Positions 9,251-17,928 of a stretch of 55,024 nucleotides of DNA are shown here, piece by piece. Origin of the DNA: Spirochaetaceae bacterium (GTDB lineage Bacteria; Spirochaetota; Spirochaetia; DSM-27196; SLAA01); contig PWQX01000179.1 of assembly GCA_003556605.1 (NCBI GenBank), positions 1 through 55,024 on the forward strand, in the 5' to 3' direction. The first letter of the stretch is position 1, and every line of letters starts with the position of its first letter. The position numbers and the translations under genes were made by a program. The notes below the pieces were generated by a model that made no database searches, was not told the origin of the DNA, and saw only the letters and a program-made list of their open reading frames with translations.

Positions 9251-10604
9251 GGCGCTCTTCATAGCTACTATAATCCTCGGTGGCGTGGTGATAATTGTTA
9301 GCGCTATGCTATTGAAAAAGCTACTGGAGCCTCGGCGGGTAGCTTCCGTCGCGCAGTTACTCAAGCAAGGCAAGTCTGCAGCTGCTATTCGCGCCGCCAA
9401 ACGGATCATTGCCAGCGACAACCGCAACGCCGAAGCGCGCTACCTCCTTGGGTTAGCCTACTTGGCCGAAAGCAGACCGGAACTCGCGCTTGTTGAGTTC
9501 CAAGCCGTCAACCAGCTCGGCCGTTTCGAAGGCTACGTAGAAGAAATACCTTTCAGAAAGAAGATAGCAGAGCTCTATGCAAAGTTCAATCAGCCGGAGG
9601 AAGCGCTCAAAGAGCATCTGCTGTTAGTCAACAGAGAGCCGAACAACGCCGACCACTACTGCGAAGCCGGCAAGCTGTTTGAAAACCGCAACCGCAGCAG
9701 CAAGGCTACGGCACTCTATCGCAAAGCCGTGCACCTGAACCCGCAGCATGTCGAAGCGCGTTTTCGCCTCGCTCTGCTGTACTATCGCGCCAAGAACGTC
9801 TCCGATGCACGCGCCGAGCTCGATGCGGCCTTGAAGCTGAACCCCGACAACGCCGAAGCACACTACTACATGGGAAGAATCCAGAAGGAGTTAAAGGAGC
9901 TCAACGCCGCGCTCGGCTCGTTTGAGACCGCGTCGCGCGATCAGCGCTTTCGTATACGCGCGCTGGTTGAGCGTGGCACGGTATACATGGGGTTAAGCAA
10001 TCTGAGCTCCGCGGTTGCCGAGCTGGAACGCGCTGTGAAGCTCAGCACTGCCGACGGGTCGAACGAAACGCTGCATGCCCGTTACTTTCTCGCACTTTGT
10101 TACGAGCGTCAGCGTAGGCTGGATCTCGCGATAGACCAATGGGAACGGATCTATACCAAGAAACCCACGTTCAAAGACGTGGCAGTGAAACTCGACCAGT
10201 ATCAAGAGATGCGAACCGATGACCGCATGAAGGATTACATGACCAGCGGCGACGAAGAGTATGGGCGAATCTGCAGCGCTATCGCGGTGCATCTCGGGCT
10301 GGAGGTACGTGACGTTACGGTAAACGGAGACGCATGTGAGATAATTGCGGCGGAGAGTCAGTCAAAATGGCGCAGCGCGCGCAAGATGCCGCAGTTGCTA
10401 CGCTTTCTTCGCGTTACGCACGTGACAAGTCAGGCCGGCGTGCGAGAACTGCATGAAGAAATGAAGGGGCAAAGCATAACGCGGGGCACAATAATCACGA
10501 GCTCGGGGTTCTCACGCACTGCGGTAGACTTTGCCGAAACCCGGCCAATCCATCTCCTTGATCGTGAGAAGCTCCAAGAACTGCTCAAGCAAATCGAGTG
10601 GTAG
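9249..10604 (+). CDS. Membrane TPR protein with degenerate Mrr-like C-terminal domain
   Basis: An N-terminal membrane helix (FIATIILGGVVIIVSAMLL, about 3-22) leads into six or more TPR units through about residue 320. The last ~110 residues resemble the Mrr-type PD-(D/E)xK domain. An initial helix (EEYGRICSAIAVHLGLEV) precedes GDACEIIA, and the end fits the Mrr pattern of a GTIITSSGFSRTAVDFA strand-helix followed by IHLLDREKLQELL. The position expected to hold the catalytic Q-x-K reads LLRFLRV, so nuclease activity is probably lost (inference). It is the first gene of a unit with a phosphoesterase and a ParB-like gene. A GGTGAG sequence precedes the ATG. Its TPR array may recruit partners to the membrane. 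Confidence 0.8.
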   Translation: MALFIATIILGGVVIIVSAMLLKKLLEPRRVASVAQLLKQGKSAAAIRAAKRIIASDNRNAEARYLLGLAYLAESRPELALVEFQAVNQLGRFEGYVEEIPFRKKIAELYAKFNQPEEALKEHLLLVNREPNNADHYCEAGKLFENRNRSSKATALYRKAVHLNPQHVEARFRLALLYYRAKNVSDARAELDAALKLNPDNAEAHYYMGRIQKELKELNAALGSFETASRDQRFRIRALVERGTVYMGLSNLSSAVAELERAVKLSTADGSNETLHARYFLALCYERQRRLDLAIDQWERIYTKKPTFKDVAVKLDQYQEMRTDDRMKDYMTSGDEEYGRICSAIAVHLGLEVRDVTVNGDACEIIAAESQSKWRSARKMPQLLRFLRVTHVTSQAGVRELHEEMKGQSITRGTIITSSGFSRTAVDFAETRPIHLLDREKLQELLKQIEW

Positions 10605-10624
10605 CCCCGGCGGAGGCCAATCCC

Positions 10625-11293
10625 GTGAAGATCCTGGCCATAGCTGACCATATTGACCCGCTCGTCTACAGCACCCAGATCAAGCAACGCTTTGGTGACG
10701 TTGACTTGGTAGTGAGCGCGGGCGACCTCCCTATGCGTTATCTCGGGTTTATAGCCAGCTCGTTGAACACGCCGATCGTGTTTGTCTTCGGAAACCACAA
10801 CACCTCAGAGATGGCCGTATTCTGCCCGAACCGGCACGTACCGCTTGATGCCAATTCTGCGGCCGGGTACACCCAGAACCGCTACGGCTCCACCTGCGCC
10901 GAGGATCGCGTCATTCGCACCAAGGGGCTATTGATCGCCGGACTCGGCGGCTCACCGCGATACAGTATGGGGCCGCATCAGTTCACCGAAGGGCAGATGC
11001 AGCGGAGGATCGTCAGACTCGTTCCTCGTTTGCTGTGGAACCGGCTGAGACACGGACGGTTTCTCGATATTCTGCTGACTCACGCCGCCCCGAGAAACAT
11101 ACAAGACGGGGACGACCGCTGCCATCTCGGATTCAAGAGCTTTGTGTGGTTTATGCGAACGTTTCGCCCGCGTTACTTGCTGCACGGCCATGTTCATCTT
11201 TATGATCGCAATGCGCCCCGTACAAGCAAATACTGCGACACGACAGTCATCAACGTATACGACCATTATATTCTGGAGCTGAGCGATGAATAG
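10625..11293 (+). CDS. Calcineurin-like metallophosphoesterase
   Basis: The metal-binding blocks of the calcineurin-type phosphoesterase fold are present in order: an N-terminal ADHIDP (in place of the usual DxH), SAGDLP, FGNHN, LLTHAAP and LLHGHVH. The substrate is not predictable; members of this fold act on phosphoproteins, nucleotides or nucleic acids. The tracked start (GTG 10598) overlaps the end of the TPR gene. I prefer the GTG at 10625, eight bases behind GGAGG, which begins right at the first beta strand (VKILAIADHIDP) and gives 222 residues. The next gene starts 8 bases before this stop, so these two genes are translationally linked. Confidence 0.88.
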   Translation: MKILAIADHIDPLVYSTQIKQRFGDVDLVVSAGDLPMRYLGFIASSLNTPIVFVFGNHNTSEMAVFCPNRHVPLDANSAAGYTQNRYGSTCAEDRVIRTKGLLIAGLGGSPRYSMGPHQFTEGQMQRRIVRLVPRLLWNRLRHGRFLDILLTHAAPRNIQDGDDRCHLGFKSFVWFMRTFRPRYLLHGHVHLYDRNAPRTSKYCDTTVINVYDHYILELSDE

Positions 11294-12230
11294 TGCGATA
11301 GACCAACTGGCTTCAGACGACTTCAATCGTGCGCGTACGCATGAGATAATCGGACGTATACTCTCGGCGCTGCACCCATCGACTCAGGAGCTCCTGTCGC
11401 TTGCCGAGGTCAAAGACGCCCTCAAACCGAAGACCGAAACGTATCGAGGCATGCAGCAGGTGGCGATCAGCAAGATCGTTGGAAGCGAGGGGCGATATCA
11501 GGATTTCAACCGCGGGTTCCTGCCGAGGCGTGAACACCTGCGCGGACGCTGGACAAGCGTCGACAAGGCCTATATCCAAGACATCATCCTTCCCCCGATC
11601 CGGCTGTACGAAATCGGCGGAGTCTACTTTGTGCGTGACGGCAATCATCGTGTATCGGTGGCCAAAGCGCAGGGGGTTTATGCAGTCGACGCGGAGGTAA
11701 CCTCGCTGAACAGTGAGGTGCACCTCCCCGAGAATATGACACGGGAGAATTTGCGGCGTGCAGTACTCCAGTACGAACGCGAGCGCTTTCTCGCTGAAAC
11801 CGGGTTCGACCGGATCGTACCGGAAGAGAACTTGGTCTTTACCGAACCGGGACGTTACGAGGAGATCACGCAGCACATTCACGGTCATAAGTACTTCATC
11901 AACCAAGACAAACTCGACGAGGTTGCGTGGGACGGTGCCGTGTGCTCATGGTACAACACCGTGTATCGACCAATTGTCGAGGTGCTGCGGCGTGAGCGCT
12001 TAACAAGCCGCTTCCCGGGACGTACGCACAGTGACCTCTACGTCTGGATCGTGAAGCACTGGCATTACCTGAAATCCGAACGTGACCCTGAGTACGCGGT
12101 GGACCGGGCGGCGGTAGATTACTCCGAACGTTTCGGCCACCGCAGCCTCCGGCGCAGGCTCCGCGACCGTGTGCTACAGCTGCTCGGCCGCTGGATAAAG
12201 CCGAATCCGCCCCAAGACGACTGCCGATAA
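11286..12230 (+). CDS. ParB-like DGNHR-motif protein
   Basis: The centre of this 314-residue protein holds IRLYEIGGVYFVRDGNHRVSVAKAQG. This matches the ParB/Srx-like fold signature (DGxHR with a following helix), seen in ParB-type proteins and in free-serine kinases such as SerK and SbnI. The flanking parts (an N-terminal helical segment and a basic C-terminus) have no clear family. The ATG at 11286 overlaps the phosphoesterase stop by 8 bases. It could be a nucleic-acid-linked ParB-like regulator or a small-molecule/protein kinase opposed by the adjacent phosphoesterase; the sequence alone does not decide. The gene ends convergently 10 bases from a lipoprotein gene. Confidence 0.75.
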   Translation: MNSAIDQLASDDFNRARTHEIIGRILSALHPSTQELLSLAEVKDALKPKTETYRGMQQVAISKIVGSEGRYQDFNRGFLPRREHLRGRWTSVDKAYIQDIILPPIRLYEIGGVYFVRDGNHRVSVAKAQGVYAVDAEVTSLNSEVHLPENMTRENLRRAVLQYERERFLAETGFDRIVPEENLVFTEPGRYEEITQHIHGHKYFINQDKLDEVAWDGAVCSWYNTVYRPIVEVLRRERLTSRFPGRTHSDLYVWIVKHWHYLKSERDPEYAVDRAAVDYSERFGHRSLRRRLRDRVLQLLGRWIKPNPPQDDCR

Positions 12231-12240
12231 CACCTCATAC

Positions 12241-12990
12241 TCACAGACCGCTGCCGACGAGCACCAGCTCGCTGTCATCCACAAACGCGAATAGGAGAAC
12301 CCGCCATCGCTCGTGATACTCGTCATCGGTAATCTGTTGCAAGCGCGCCGCCGCCGGTTCCGGCAGCAGACCGGGGTGCAGCGCAAAGGACTCGACGGCC
12401 TGCCGATCCTCGTCATAGATTCGCAGCAGCGTGCGCGCCGCGGGCGTCACAAGTCCGACACCCCCATCGTCCCACTCGAGCCGAGGCATCGTCAGCGCTT
12501 GGCGCGCGCTTGGCTCAGGCACGCGTAAACGCACCCGCTGCTCCACATCCAGCCGGTCACGGCCGTACACGATTACGCGGTACTGCCCGCCGGGCAAATC
12601 GGTGCCTCCGGCCGGCGGGCAGATGCCCTCAAACATGTGTGTCATGCCCGCGGCGGCAGCGTCGTCGATCCTCGCTCGCTCGATCTCATCGGCTCCAAAA
12701 CGCCATGCCAGCTCGGATTCATCGTGCACGAGGTACAGTTCCTCGGCTGCGGGACCTGAGAGCCGTACCGCCAGACTCAGACTCTCGCCGGATTCACTCC
12801 GAGAGTGCAGGTCATCCTCGAAGCGCAGCAACGCAAGCGTGGCGTCGTGCACTGCAGGACGCTGGTCGCTACATGCTACGAGACCGAGCGCGATAGTGAA
12901 TACCAGCACCGCGCATAACGCTCCACCTTGGCGCCGCAGAGCCGTGCGGGCCAATACCGCTGTACTCCTCGTTGCTATCCCACAGATCAT
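12241..12990 (-). CDS. Putative lipoprotein of unknown function
   Basis: The N-terminus contains a basic region, a hydrophobic core (ALCAVLVFTIALGLVAC) and a lipobox LVAC, so the mature protein should be lipid-anchored at Cys about 40. The remaining ~210 residues are acidic and beta-rich, with a repeating pattern of short strands (for example LPGGQYRVIVYGRDRLDVEQRVRLRVPEPS), but match no family I know. The start is uncertain. The ATG at 12990 lies 13 bases behind the rpsU terminator, with TATACG only two bases before it, so a GTG just before the hydrophobic core is also possible. Confidence 0.65.
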   Translation of the reverse strand: MICGIATRSTAVLARTALRRQGGALCAVLVFTIALGLVACSDQRPAVHDATLALLRFEDDLHSRSESGESLSLAVRLSGPAAEELYLVHDESELAWRFGADEIERARIDDAAAAGMTHMFEGICPPAGGTDLPGGQYRVIVYGRDRLDVEQRVRLRVPEPSARQALTMPRLEWDDGGVGLVTPAARTLLRIYDEDRQAVESFALHPGLLPEPAAARLQQITDDEYHERWRVLLFAFVDDSELVLVGSGL

Positions 12991-13003
12991 CGCGTATACT
13001 GCC

Positions 13004-13054
13004 CAAAAAAGAAGGCTGAGACAATAAGCGCAGTACTCATCGTCTCAGCCTTCT
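13004..13054 (-). terminator. Strong rho-independent terminator of the rpsU operon
   Basis: On the minus strand GAAGGCTGAGAC, a 19-base loop and GTCTCAGCCTTC form a perfect 12-bp stem, followed by a run of T (TTTTTTGGGC). It lies 23 bases after the rpsU stop and closes the deoA-recJ-M23-rpsU operon. Confidence 0.9.
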
Positions 13055-13076
13055 CGGGTAAATGCCGCGAAATGCA

Positions 13077-13292
13077 TTAATAGCTTTTCATCGCCTGCAT
13101 CTTGCGCACTTTTTTCGCAATCTTGCGCTCGAGCGATTTCTTCTTGCGGTTGCGAATCGTTGACGGCTTCTCGAAGTACTCGCGTTTCTTCCATTCACGA
13201 ATAATCCCCTCTTTTTCGACCATACGCTTGAAGCGCTTGATCGCGCGCTCAAGGTTTTCACCGTCGTCAAGCCTAATATAAGCGATAGACAT
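13077..13292 (-). CDS. rpsU: 30S ribosomal protein S21
   Basis: This 71-residue basic protein matches S21 throughout: [49 protein letters not shown] and a Lys/Arg-rich tail. S21 joins the 30S platform near the anti-Shine-Dalgarno region. The start is the ATG at 13292, whose first base is the last base of the M23 peptidase stop (TGATG), giving tight translational coupling. The tracked GTG at 13295 is less likely. Its place as last gene of a nucleoside phosphorylase, RecJ and peptidase operon is unusual. A strong terminator follows. Confidence 0.95.
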   Translation of the reverse strand: MSIAYIRLDDGENLERAIKRFKRMVEKEGIIREWKKREYFEKPSTIRNRKKKSLERKIAKKVRKMQAMKSY

Positions 13293-14362
13293 CACCCCCT
13301 TTTGCGTTCTGTGACACCGTGATCGTCCCCTGGCGCCCTCAGGATTGCCATTATAGTACTGAATATCGCAGCTTTGTCAACCAACGGAGCCTCAACGAAC
13401 TGATCGGGGTCCACCGGAACGCCACCGATTCGAAGCTCCCAGTGCAAATGAGGCCCGGTTACTAAGCCGGTCGCGCCCACGGTGCCGATTTGCTCCCCGG
13501 CGCGCACCACTTGATCTTCTTCAACCGCAATATTATCGAGGTGATAGTACACCCCGTACACACCCGGCAAATGCTCGATCACGACCGAGTTACCCGAGAT
13601 TATGCGGTCGTCGGAGAACGAGATCTTACCGCCCCCGGCAGCGTACACCGGCTCGCCGGTCGGCGCGGCCATGTCGACGCCGGAGTGCACCGCCGTTGCG
13701 CGCTGGCCGTCGTAATACCGGTACACCCGGCGGTCACCGAACCCCGCGGACCGCCTGCGATAATCAACCGGTAGCTGCAAACGCCCTTGGTAGTATCGAC
13801 CGTCGAGCCGGTAGCTCGTTAACAGCGCTATCATCTCGCGAGCCTCCCGCGTGCGCTCGGGATGCGGATCGCGCCGTAGCGCCGTCATATCGGAGCTGAG
13901 AGCGATTTCCATAGAAAAGAACTCGACGTGCTCAACCTCAATCTCTGTCGTGAACTCCTCCGTCTCACCCCCAAAGGTTGCGCTCGCGCGCGCCGTGTAC
14001 TCCCCGGCCGGCGCGGTATTCGGCACGCCGATCTTGGCGATCCAAACCGCAACGTCGCGCACCGGAAACACCTGAAAGCCCGCCGCAGCACTAGCCTCCT
14101 CGCCCTCAGCGTCCTCCAGCACGACGCTAAGAGCGGTTACACCGGGACTAGGGTGCAGCACTACGGTGGTACTGCGCCCGCGAGGAACCGATGAGTTAAT
14201 CGCAACGAGCTCCGGATCCGGTAGGTCCGCAGCGTAGGTGTCGCGCCTTTCAGCGGGATGCTCAGTATCGTCTGCACGCCGGCGGCTCAACGCCGAAAGC
14301 GAAATCGCCGTGATGCCCGCAACCAGTATCGCGATGCCCAACAGTGCTACAGTCCGTCGCAT
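13292..14362 (-). CDS. M23 family metallopeptidase (LytM-like)
   Basis: The protein has an N-terminal signal anchor ([21 protein letters not shown]), a central beta-rich extracytoplasmic region (about 45-200) and a C-terminal M23 domain. Zinc ligands are visible in [11 protein letters not shown] (HxxxD) and TGPHLHWEL (HxH), so the domain should be an active endopeptidase on peptidoglycan cross-links rather than an EnvC-type activator. It starts three bases after the recJ stop and its own stop overlaps the rpsU start, so it is an internal member of that operon. A C-terminal extension of about 35 residues past the domain carries no recognisable motif. Confidence 0.92.
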   Translation of the reverse strand: MRRTVALLGIAILVAGITAISLSALSRRRADDTEHPAERRDTYAADLPDPELVAINSSVPRGRSTTVVLHPSPGVTALSVVLEDAEGEEASAAAGFQVFPVRDVAVWIAKIGVPNTAPAGEYTARASATFGGETEEFTTEIEVEHVEFFSMEIALSSDMTALRRDPHPERTREAREMIALLTSYRLDGRYYQGRLQLPVDYRRRSAGFGDRRVYRYYDGQRATAVHSGVDMAAPTGEPVYAAGGGKISFSDDRIISGNSVVIEHLPGVYGVYYHLDNIAVEEDQVVRAGEQIGTVGATGLVTGPHLHWELRIGGVPVDPDQFVEAPLVDKAAIFSTIMAILRAPGDDHGVTERKRG

Positions 14363-14365
14363 TCG

Positions 14366-16501
14366 TCATTTCCCGACCCGCGCTTCCGCGGTCTTCATAT
14401 CCAAGACCGTGAGCTGCACGGTCTCGCTGTTCTGAAAGAAATTCTTACCGAGCTCAAATACAACGTCAACCCGTTCCTTGGGCTGAAAGCTGCGACCAAC
14501 CTCGCCGGCCCCGTTCCAGTACACTGCGGGGATGCGCACCGGACCGCCGGTGATCAGCAGCTTGAGGTGTTTCTGCTCGTCGCGCCCGATGAACTCCAGG
14601 TTCTCGATAACAACGTTCCGCGCGAGAAACACCAGAGGGGGGTTGCCTTGCCCAAAGGGCTCAAACCTGCTTACCGTACGCTCGAGCTCCGGTTGCAGAT
14701 ACTTATGCGGCAGCTCGGCGTCAACCCGTACCGCGCGGTCGATAACCGTACCCAGCTCCAGCGTCGGTATCAGCTCACGTACGCGTTGCGCGAACTCCTC
14801 CAAGCGCGGCCACTCGAGATTAAATCCGGCAGCAAGGTCGTGCCCCCCCCAGGTGAGCAGGATATCGTCGAAGCGTTCGAGAAAATCGGTGGCGGCGATC
14901 TCACCACGGGTACGGACCGAGCCCACCGCGCGATCATCGCAGCGCGTCACCACCGCGGCCGGGGCCTTGAAGTGCCGGGCAAGCTTACCGGCGATAATGC
15001 CGGTTACGCCTCGGTGCACGCTCTCATCTTGCACCAAGACTAGGCGCTCGGAAAGCTCCGCGTAGCTGCGTTCGGCGAGCGGAAGTATCTGCTTCCAGGC
15101 CTGATCACCTACCCGCCGACGTTCCCTGTTCAGTTCTATCAAGCGGTCCGCGAGCGCACGTTGTTCATCGATATCGGCGGACAGCAACTGCCGTACCGCC
15201 GTCTCGGGCTCGCCCATCCGGCCGGAGGCATTGATCACCGGCGCAACCTTCCATCCCAGATCACTCGCAGTGAGCGTACGCCCGCTGAGGTCGAGCTGAT
15301 GCAGCAGCCGCGCGAGCCCTCCGGAGCGCAGGGCGTTCATCGCCTCGAGGCCTCGTTTTACGAGAATGCGGTTCTCGTTCCGCAGCGGCATCATGTCCCC
15401 CACGGTTCCCAGCGCCACGAGGTCGAGCAGTTGCTGAAACTGCTTTCCCAAGGCCGGATACGCCTTTGCGATGTACACCCGAAACAGCGCATGCAGGAGG
15501 TCGACCTCAGCGAGTTTGTCGTCGCGGTAGCGAGTGATGCGTGCGTTTGGACGCAGGGCCAACAGGCTCTTAGCGCGTAACGTTGGAAAGACGCGCGCGA
15601 CCTCGGGCTCGAGGTCCACGAGCTCATCGGTATCAATACCTTCTCCGAACAGGGTACGGAGGATACGCTTTTGCGTCACCGCGTCATACACCAAGATCTG
15701 GTTGCCGAGTAAGAACTCGGCGACGCGCGTCTCCTGCAGCGAAACCATGCCCGGGACGACGTTTTCCTCCAGGCGGTCGACAGTCACCAGGTTTTCGAGC
15801 TTGACAGCCTCAATCACAAAGGTGTCGTTCGCCGGCCTGATCTGCAAGAGCACGATGGGAACCTTGTATAGCGGGGTCGCGGAGAACGCGAGCGCCCAGC
15901 AGAGCTTCGCAACCACGCCGCAGCCGGAAAGCCCATCAAACGGGTACGAGCTGTCGGGAAGCTTGGGGTTCACGATTGCTACCGCCTGCGGCCGTTCAAT
16001 CCGGGGGTTGTGATGGTCGATCACGATAGTGTCTATACCGAGCTCGGCCGCCCGCGCGATCTCCGCGACACTTGTGGTCCCGCAGTCGACCGTGATCAGC
16101 AGCGTCCCGTTGCGGGCGGCAAACTCCTCGATGATCTCAGCGGTGACGCCGTACGGGTTGTCCGCCGCCGGTACACGCCACTCTACATCGAGCCCGAGGC
16201 TGTGAAGCTGCCGAACGAGCAGCACCGTGCCGGTAATCCCGTCGACATCGCGATCGCCAAACACCAACACCCGCTCGCACTCCGAGACCGCATCGAGCAC
16301 ACGGTCTACCGCGTCCTCCATCTCGTCCATGAGGAAGGGATTATGAAGGTACTGCAGGTCGTCTTCAAGGACGTAGAGAATATCTTCAGGACTGCTGATA
16401 CCGCGGCGCACCAGAATCGCCGCTTCAAGCAGTTCTATGCCGTAACGCTCGGCAACCTTGCGTACGTCTTCGGAATCGATGGGCGCCTTACTCCAGCTCA
16501 T
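14366..16501 (-). CDS. recJ: Single-stranded-DNA exonuclease RecJ with large insertion
   Basis: RecJ is a 5'-3' single-strand exonuclease for recombination and repair. DHH-family motifs are present: FGDRDVDG, LLITVDCGTTS, VIDHHNPR, then GTVGDMMPL, INASGRMGEPETAV, GIIAGKLARHF, WGGHDLAAGF and the OB-like C-terminal part with FGQGNPP. Compared with ordinary RecJ there are about 150 extra residues (about 205-357) between the LSGCGVVAKL block and LVALGTVGDMMPL, where other RecJ proteins have a short loop. I chose the ATG at 16501 (MSWSKAPIDSEDV), which has GAGGAG just upstream, over the tracked 16561 start. It overlaps the phosphorylase end by 14 bases. Confidence 0.93.
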   Translation of the reverse strand: MSWSKAPIDSEDVRKVAERYGIELLEAAILVRRGISSPEDILYVLEDDLQYLHNPFLMDEMEDAVDRVLDAVSECERVLVFGDRDVDGITGTVLLVRQLHSLGLDVEWRVPAADNPYGVTAEIIEEFAARNGTLLITVDCGTTSVAEIARAAELGIDTIVIDHHNPRIERPQAVAIVNPKLPDSSYPFDGLSGCGVVAKLCWALAFSATPLYKVPIVLLQIRPANDTFVIEAVKLENLVTVDRLEENVVPGMVSLQETRVAEFLLGNQILVYDAVTQKRILRTLFGEGIDTDELVDLEPEVARVFPTLRAKSLLALRPNARITRYRDDKLAEVDLLHALFRVYIAKAYPALGKQFQQLLDLVALGTVGDMMPLRNENRILVKRGLEAMNALRSGGLARLLHQLDLSGRTLTASDLGWKVAPVINASGRMGEPETAVRQLLSADIDEQRALADRLIELNRERRRVGDQAWKQILPLAERSYAELSERLVLVQDESVHRGVTGIIAGKLARHFKAPAAVVTRCDDRAVGSVRTRGEIAATDFLERFDDILLTWGGHDLAAGFNLEWPRLEEFAQRVRELIPTLELGTVIDRAVRVDAELPHKYLQPELERTVSRFEPFGQGNPPLVFLARNVVIENLEFIGRDEQKHLKLLITGGPVRIPAVYWNGAGEVGRSFQPKERVDVVFELGKNFFQNSETVQLTVLDMKTAEARVGK

Positions 16502-17861
16502 GCAGCTCCTCGATAATCCAAGAGCTTGACTGCGGCACTGCACCGCCGGCTTCAGCGCCACCGATCACAAACGCGCCGGCGGTGCGGGCAATCGCCGCCG
16601 CCATTGCCGTCTCGTTTGTGGCGTATAACCGGCACAGTGGCGTGTTAGGCTCAACCCGCTCACCGCGCTTCACCAATAGCTCAAGCCCCACATGTGGCTC
16701 CACACTGTCTTCGGCGCGATTGCGGCCCACTCCGAGATCTACGCCGGCCATCCCGATTCGGTACGCATCGATCTCATGCACAACGCCGCCGCACTCCGTT
16801 CTGAGCTCGTGAACCACCGGTGCGCGCCGTACACCTAAGCCGGCTTCCAGGTCAGCCACCGATCCGCCTTGCGCCTCGACATTGGCGCAGAATGCCCGAT
16901 ACGCCGACCCGTCTATTAGGCGAGCGTGCGCGAGGTCTAGCGCCGCCCGATGGTCGCGCGCCTTGCCGCCGAGCACTATCATCCACGCTGTCAGATGGAG
17001 CGTGACCTCCAGCAAGTCGGCAAGACGCCGGTCGCTGAACGCCGGCTGGTCGAAAACGAGTGCCGGCGTTTCGGCTGCGGCAAGAACGCGACAACTCTCC
17101 TCTACTTCGAGGAAGTTCCCGACCATCGCTCCCAGCGGCTCATCCATACGCGTGAGCACCGCGACAACTTCGCGGTCGAGCGACGCACCGGTGCGCACCA
17201 GGGCCTCGGCGAGCTTGCGCGCAGCCTCAGGCGTCTTCATGAATGCCCCACTGCCGCACTTGACGTCCATCACCAGGGCTTCGGCGCCCTCGGCGAACTT
17301 TTTCGAAAGGATGCTCGCGGTGATCAGCGGAATGGACTCCACAGTTGCGGTAACATCGCGCAGCGCGTAAAGCTTGCGGTCGGCCGGCACGATGCGTTCG
17401 CTCTGCCCGGTCATCGCGAACCCAACCTCGGCGACAATTGCGGCAAAGCGCTCGGGGGCCAACACGCTTTGATATCCTGGAATAGAGTCGAGCTTGTCGA
17501 GGGTGCCGCCGGTGTGTCCAAGTGCACGTCCGCTCATCATCGGTACCGCCACCCCGCACGCGGCGGCTAACGGCGCCAAAATGAGCGACACCTTGTCACC
17601 AACGCCGCCGGTTGAATGCTTGTCGACGTAGGGACGCACACCGGGACCCAGCATGATAGTATCGCCGGAGGCGATCATCTCACGCGTCAGCACGCCGGTC
17701 TCATCCTCGTTCATACCCTGGAAGTACACCGCCATGAGCCAAGCCGAGATTTGATACTCGGGAATTGAACCGTCGAGGTATCCGTGTATCAAGAAGCGCA
17801 ACTGCTCGGTGCTGAGTATACCGCCGTCACGCTTGTGGATCAGTATCTCACTTGCTCGCAT
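16488..17861 (-). CDS. deoA: Thymidine/pyrimidine-nucleoside phosphorylase
   Basis: The enzyme splits thymidine, uridine or deoxyuridine with phosphate to release the base and (deoxy)ribose 1-phosphate. The family signature SGRALGHTGGTLDKLDS is present (with Asp where the pattern often has Glu), preceded by VDKHSTGGVGDKVS and followed by KKFAEGAEALVMDVKCGSGAFM. The 457-residue length fits either thymidine or broad pyrimidine-nucleoside phosphorylase; the sequence does not separate them. The start at 17861 (MRASEILIHKRDGG) matches the family N-terminus, while the longer tracked start reaches into the divergent promoter region. It is first in an operon with recJ, M23 and rpsU. Confidence 0.92.
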   Translation of the reverse strand: MRASEILIHKRDGGILSTEQLRFLIHGYLDGSIPEYQISAWLMAVYFQGMNEDETGVLTREMIASGDTIMLGPGVRPYVDKHSTGGVGDKVSLILAPLAAACGVAVPMMSGRALGHTGGTLDKLDSIPGYQSVLAPERFAAIVAEVGFAMTGQSERIVPADRKLYALRDVTATVESIPLITASILSKKFAEGAEALVMDVKCGSGAFMKTPEAARKLAEALVRTGASLDREVVAVLTRMDEPLGAMVGNFLEVEESCRVLAAAETPALVFDQPAFSDRRLADLLEVTLHLTAWMIVLGGKARDHRAALDLAHARLIDGSAYRAFCANVEAQGGSVADLEAGLGVRRAPVVHELRTECGGVVHEIDAYRIGMAGVDLGVGRNRAEDSVEPHVGLELLVKRGERVEPNTPLCRLYATNETAMAAAIARTAGAFVIGGAEAGGAVPQSSSWIIEELHELE

Positions 17862-17875
17862 TGCCGGTAGGCAGT

Positions 17876-17884
17876 ACCTTAGCA
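17876..17884 (-). promoter_or_regulatory. Candidate extended -10 promoter of the deoA-rpsU operon
   Basis: On the minus strand TGCTAAGGT lies 14 bases before the deoA ATG, preceded by TTTTG. It fits an extended -10 (TGn-TAnnnT). No convincing -35 was found. Confidence 0.35.
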
Positions 17885-17928
17885 CAAAACACGCGCACAT
17901 GCATACGGAAAAGGGAGTGCATCACGGT

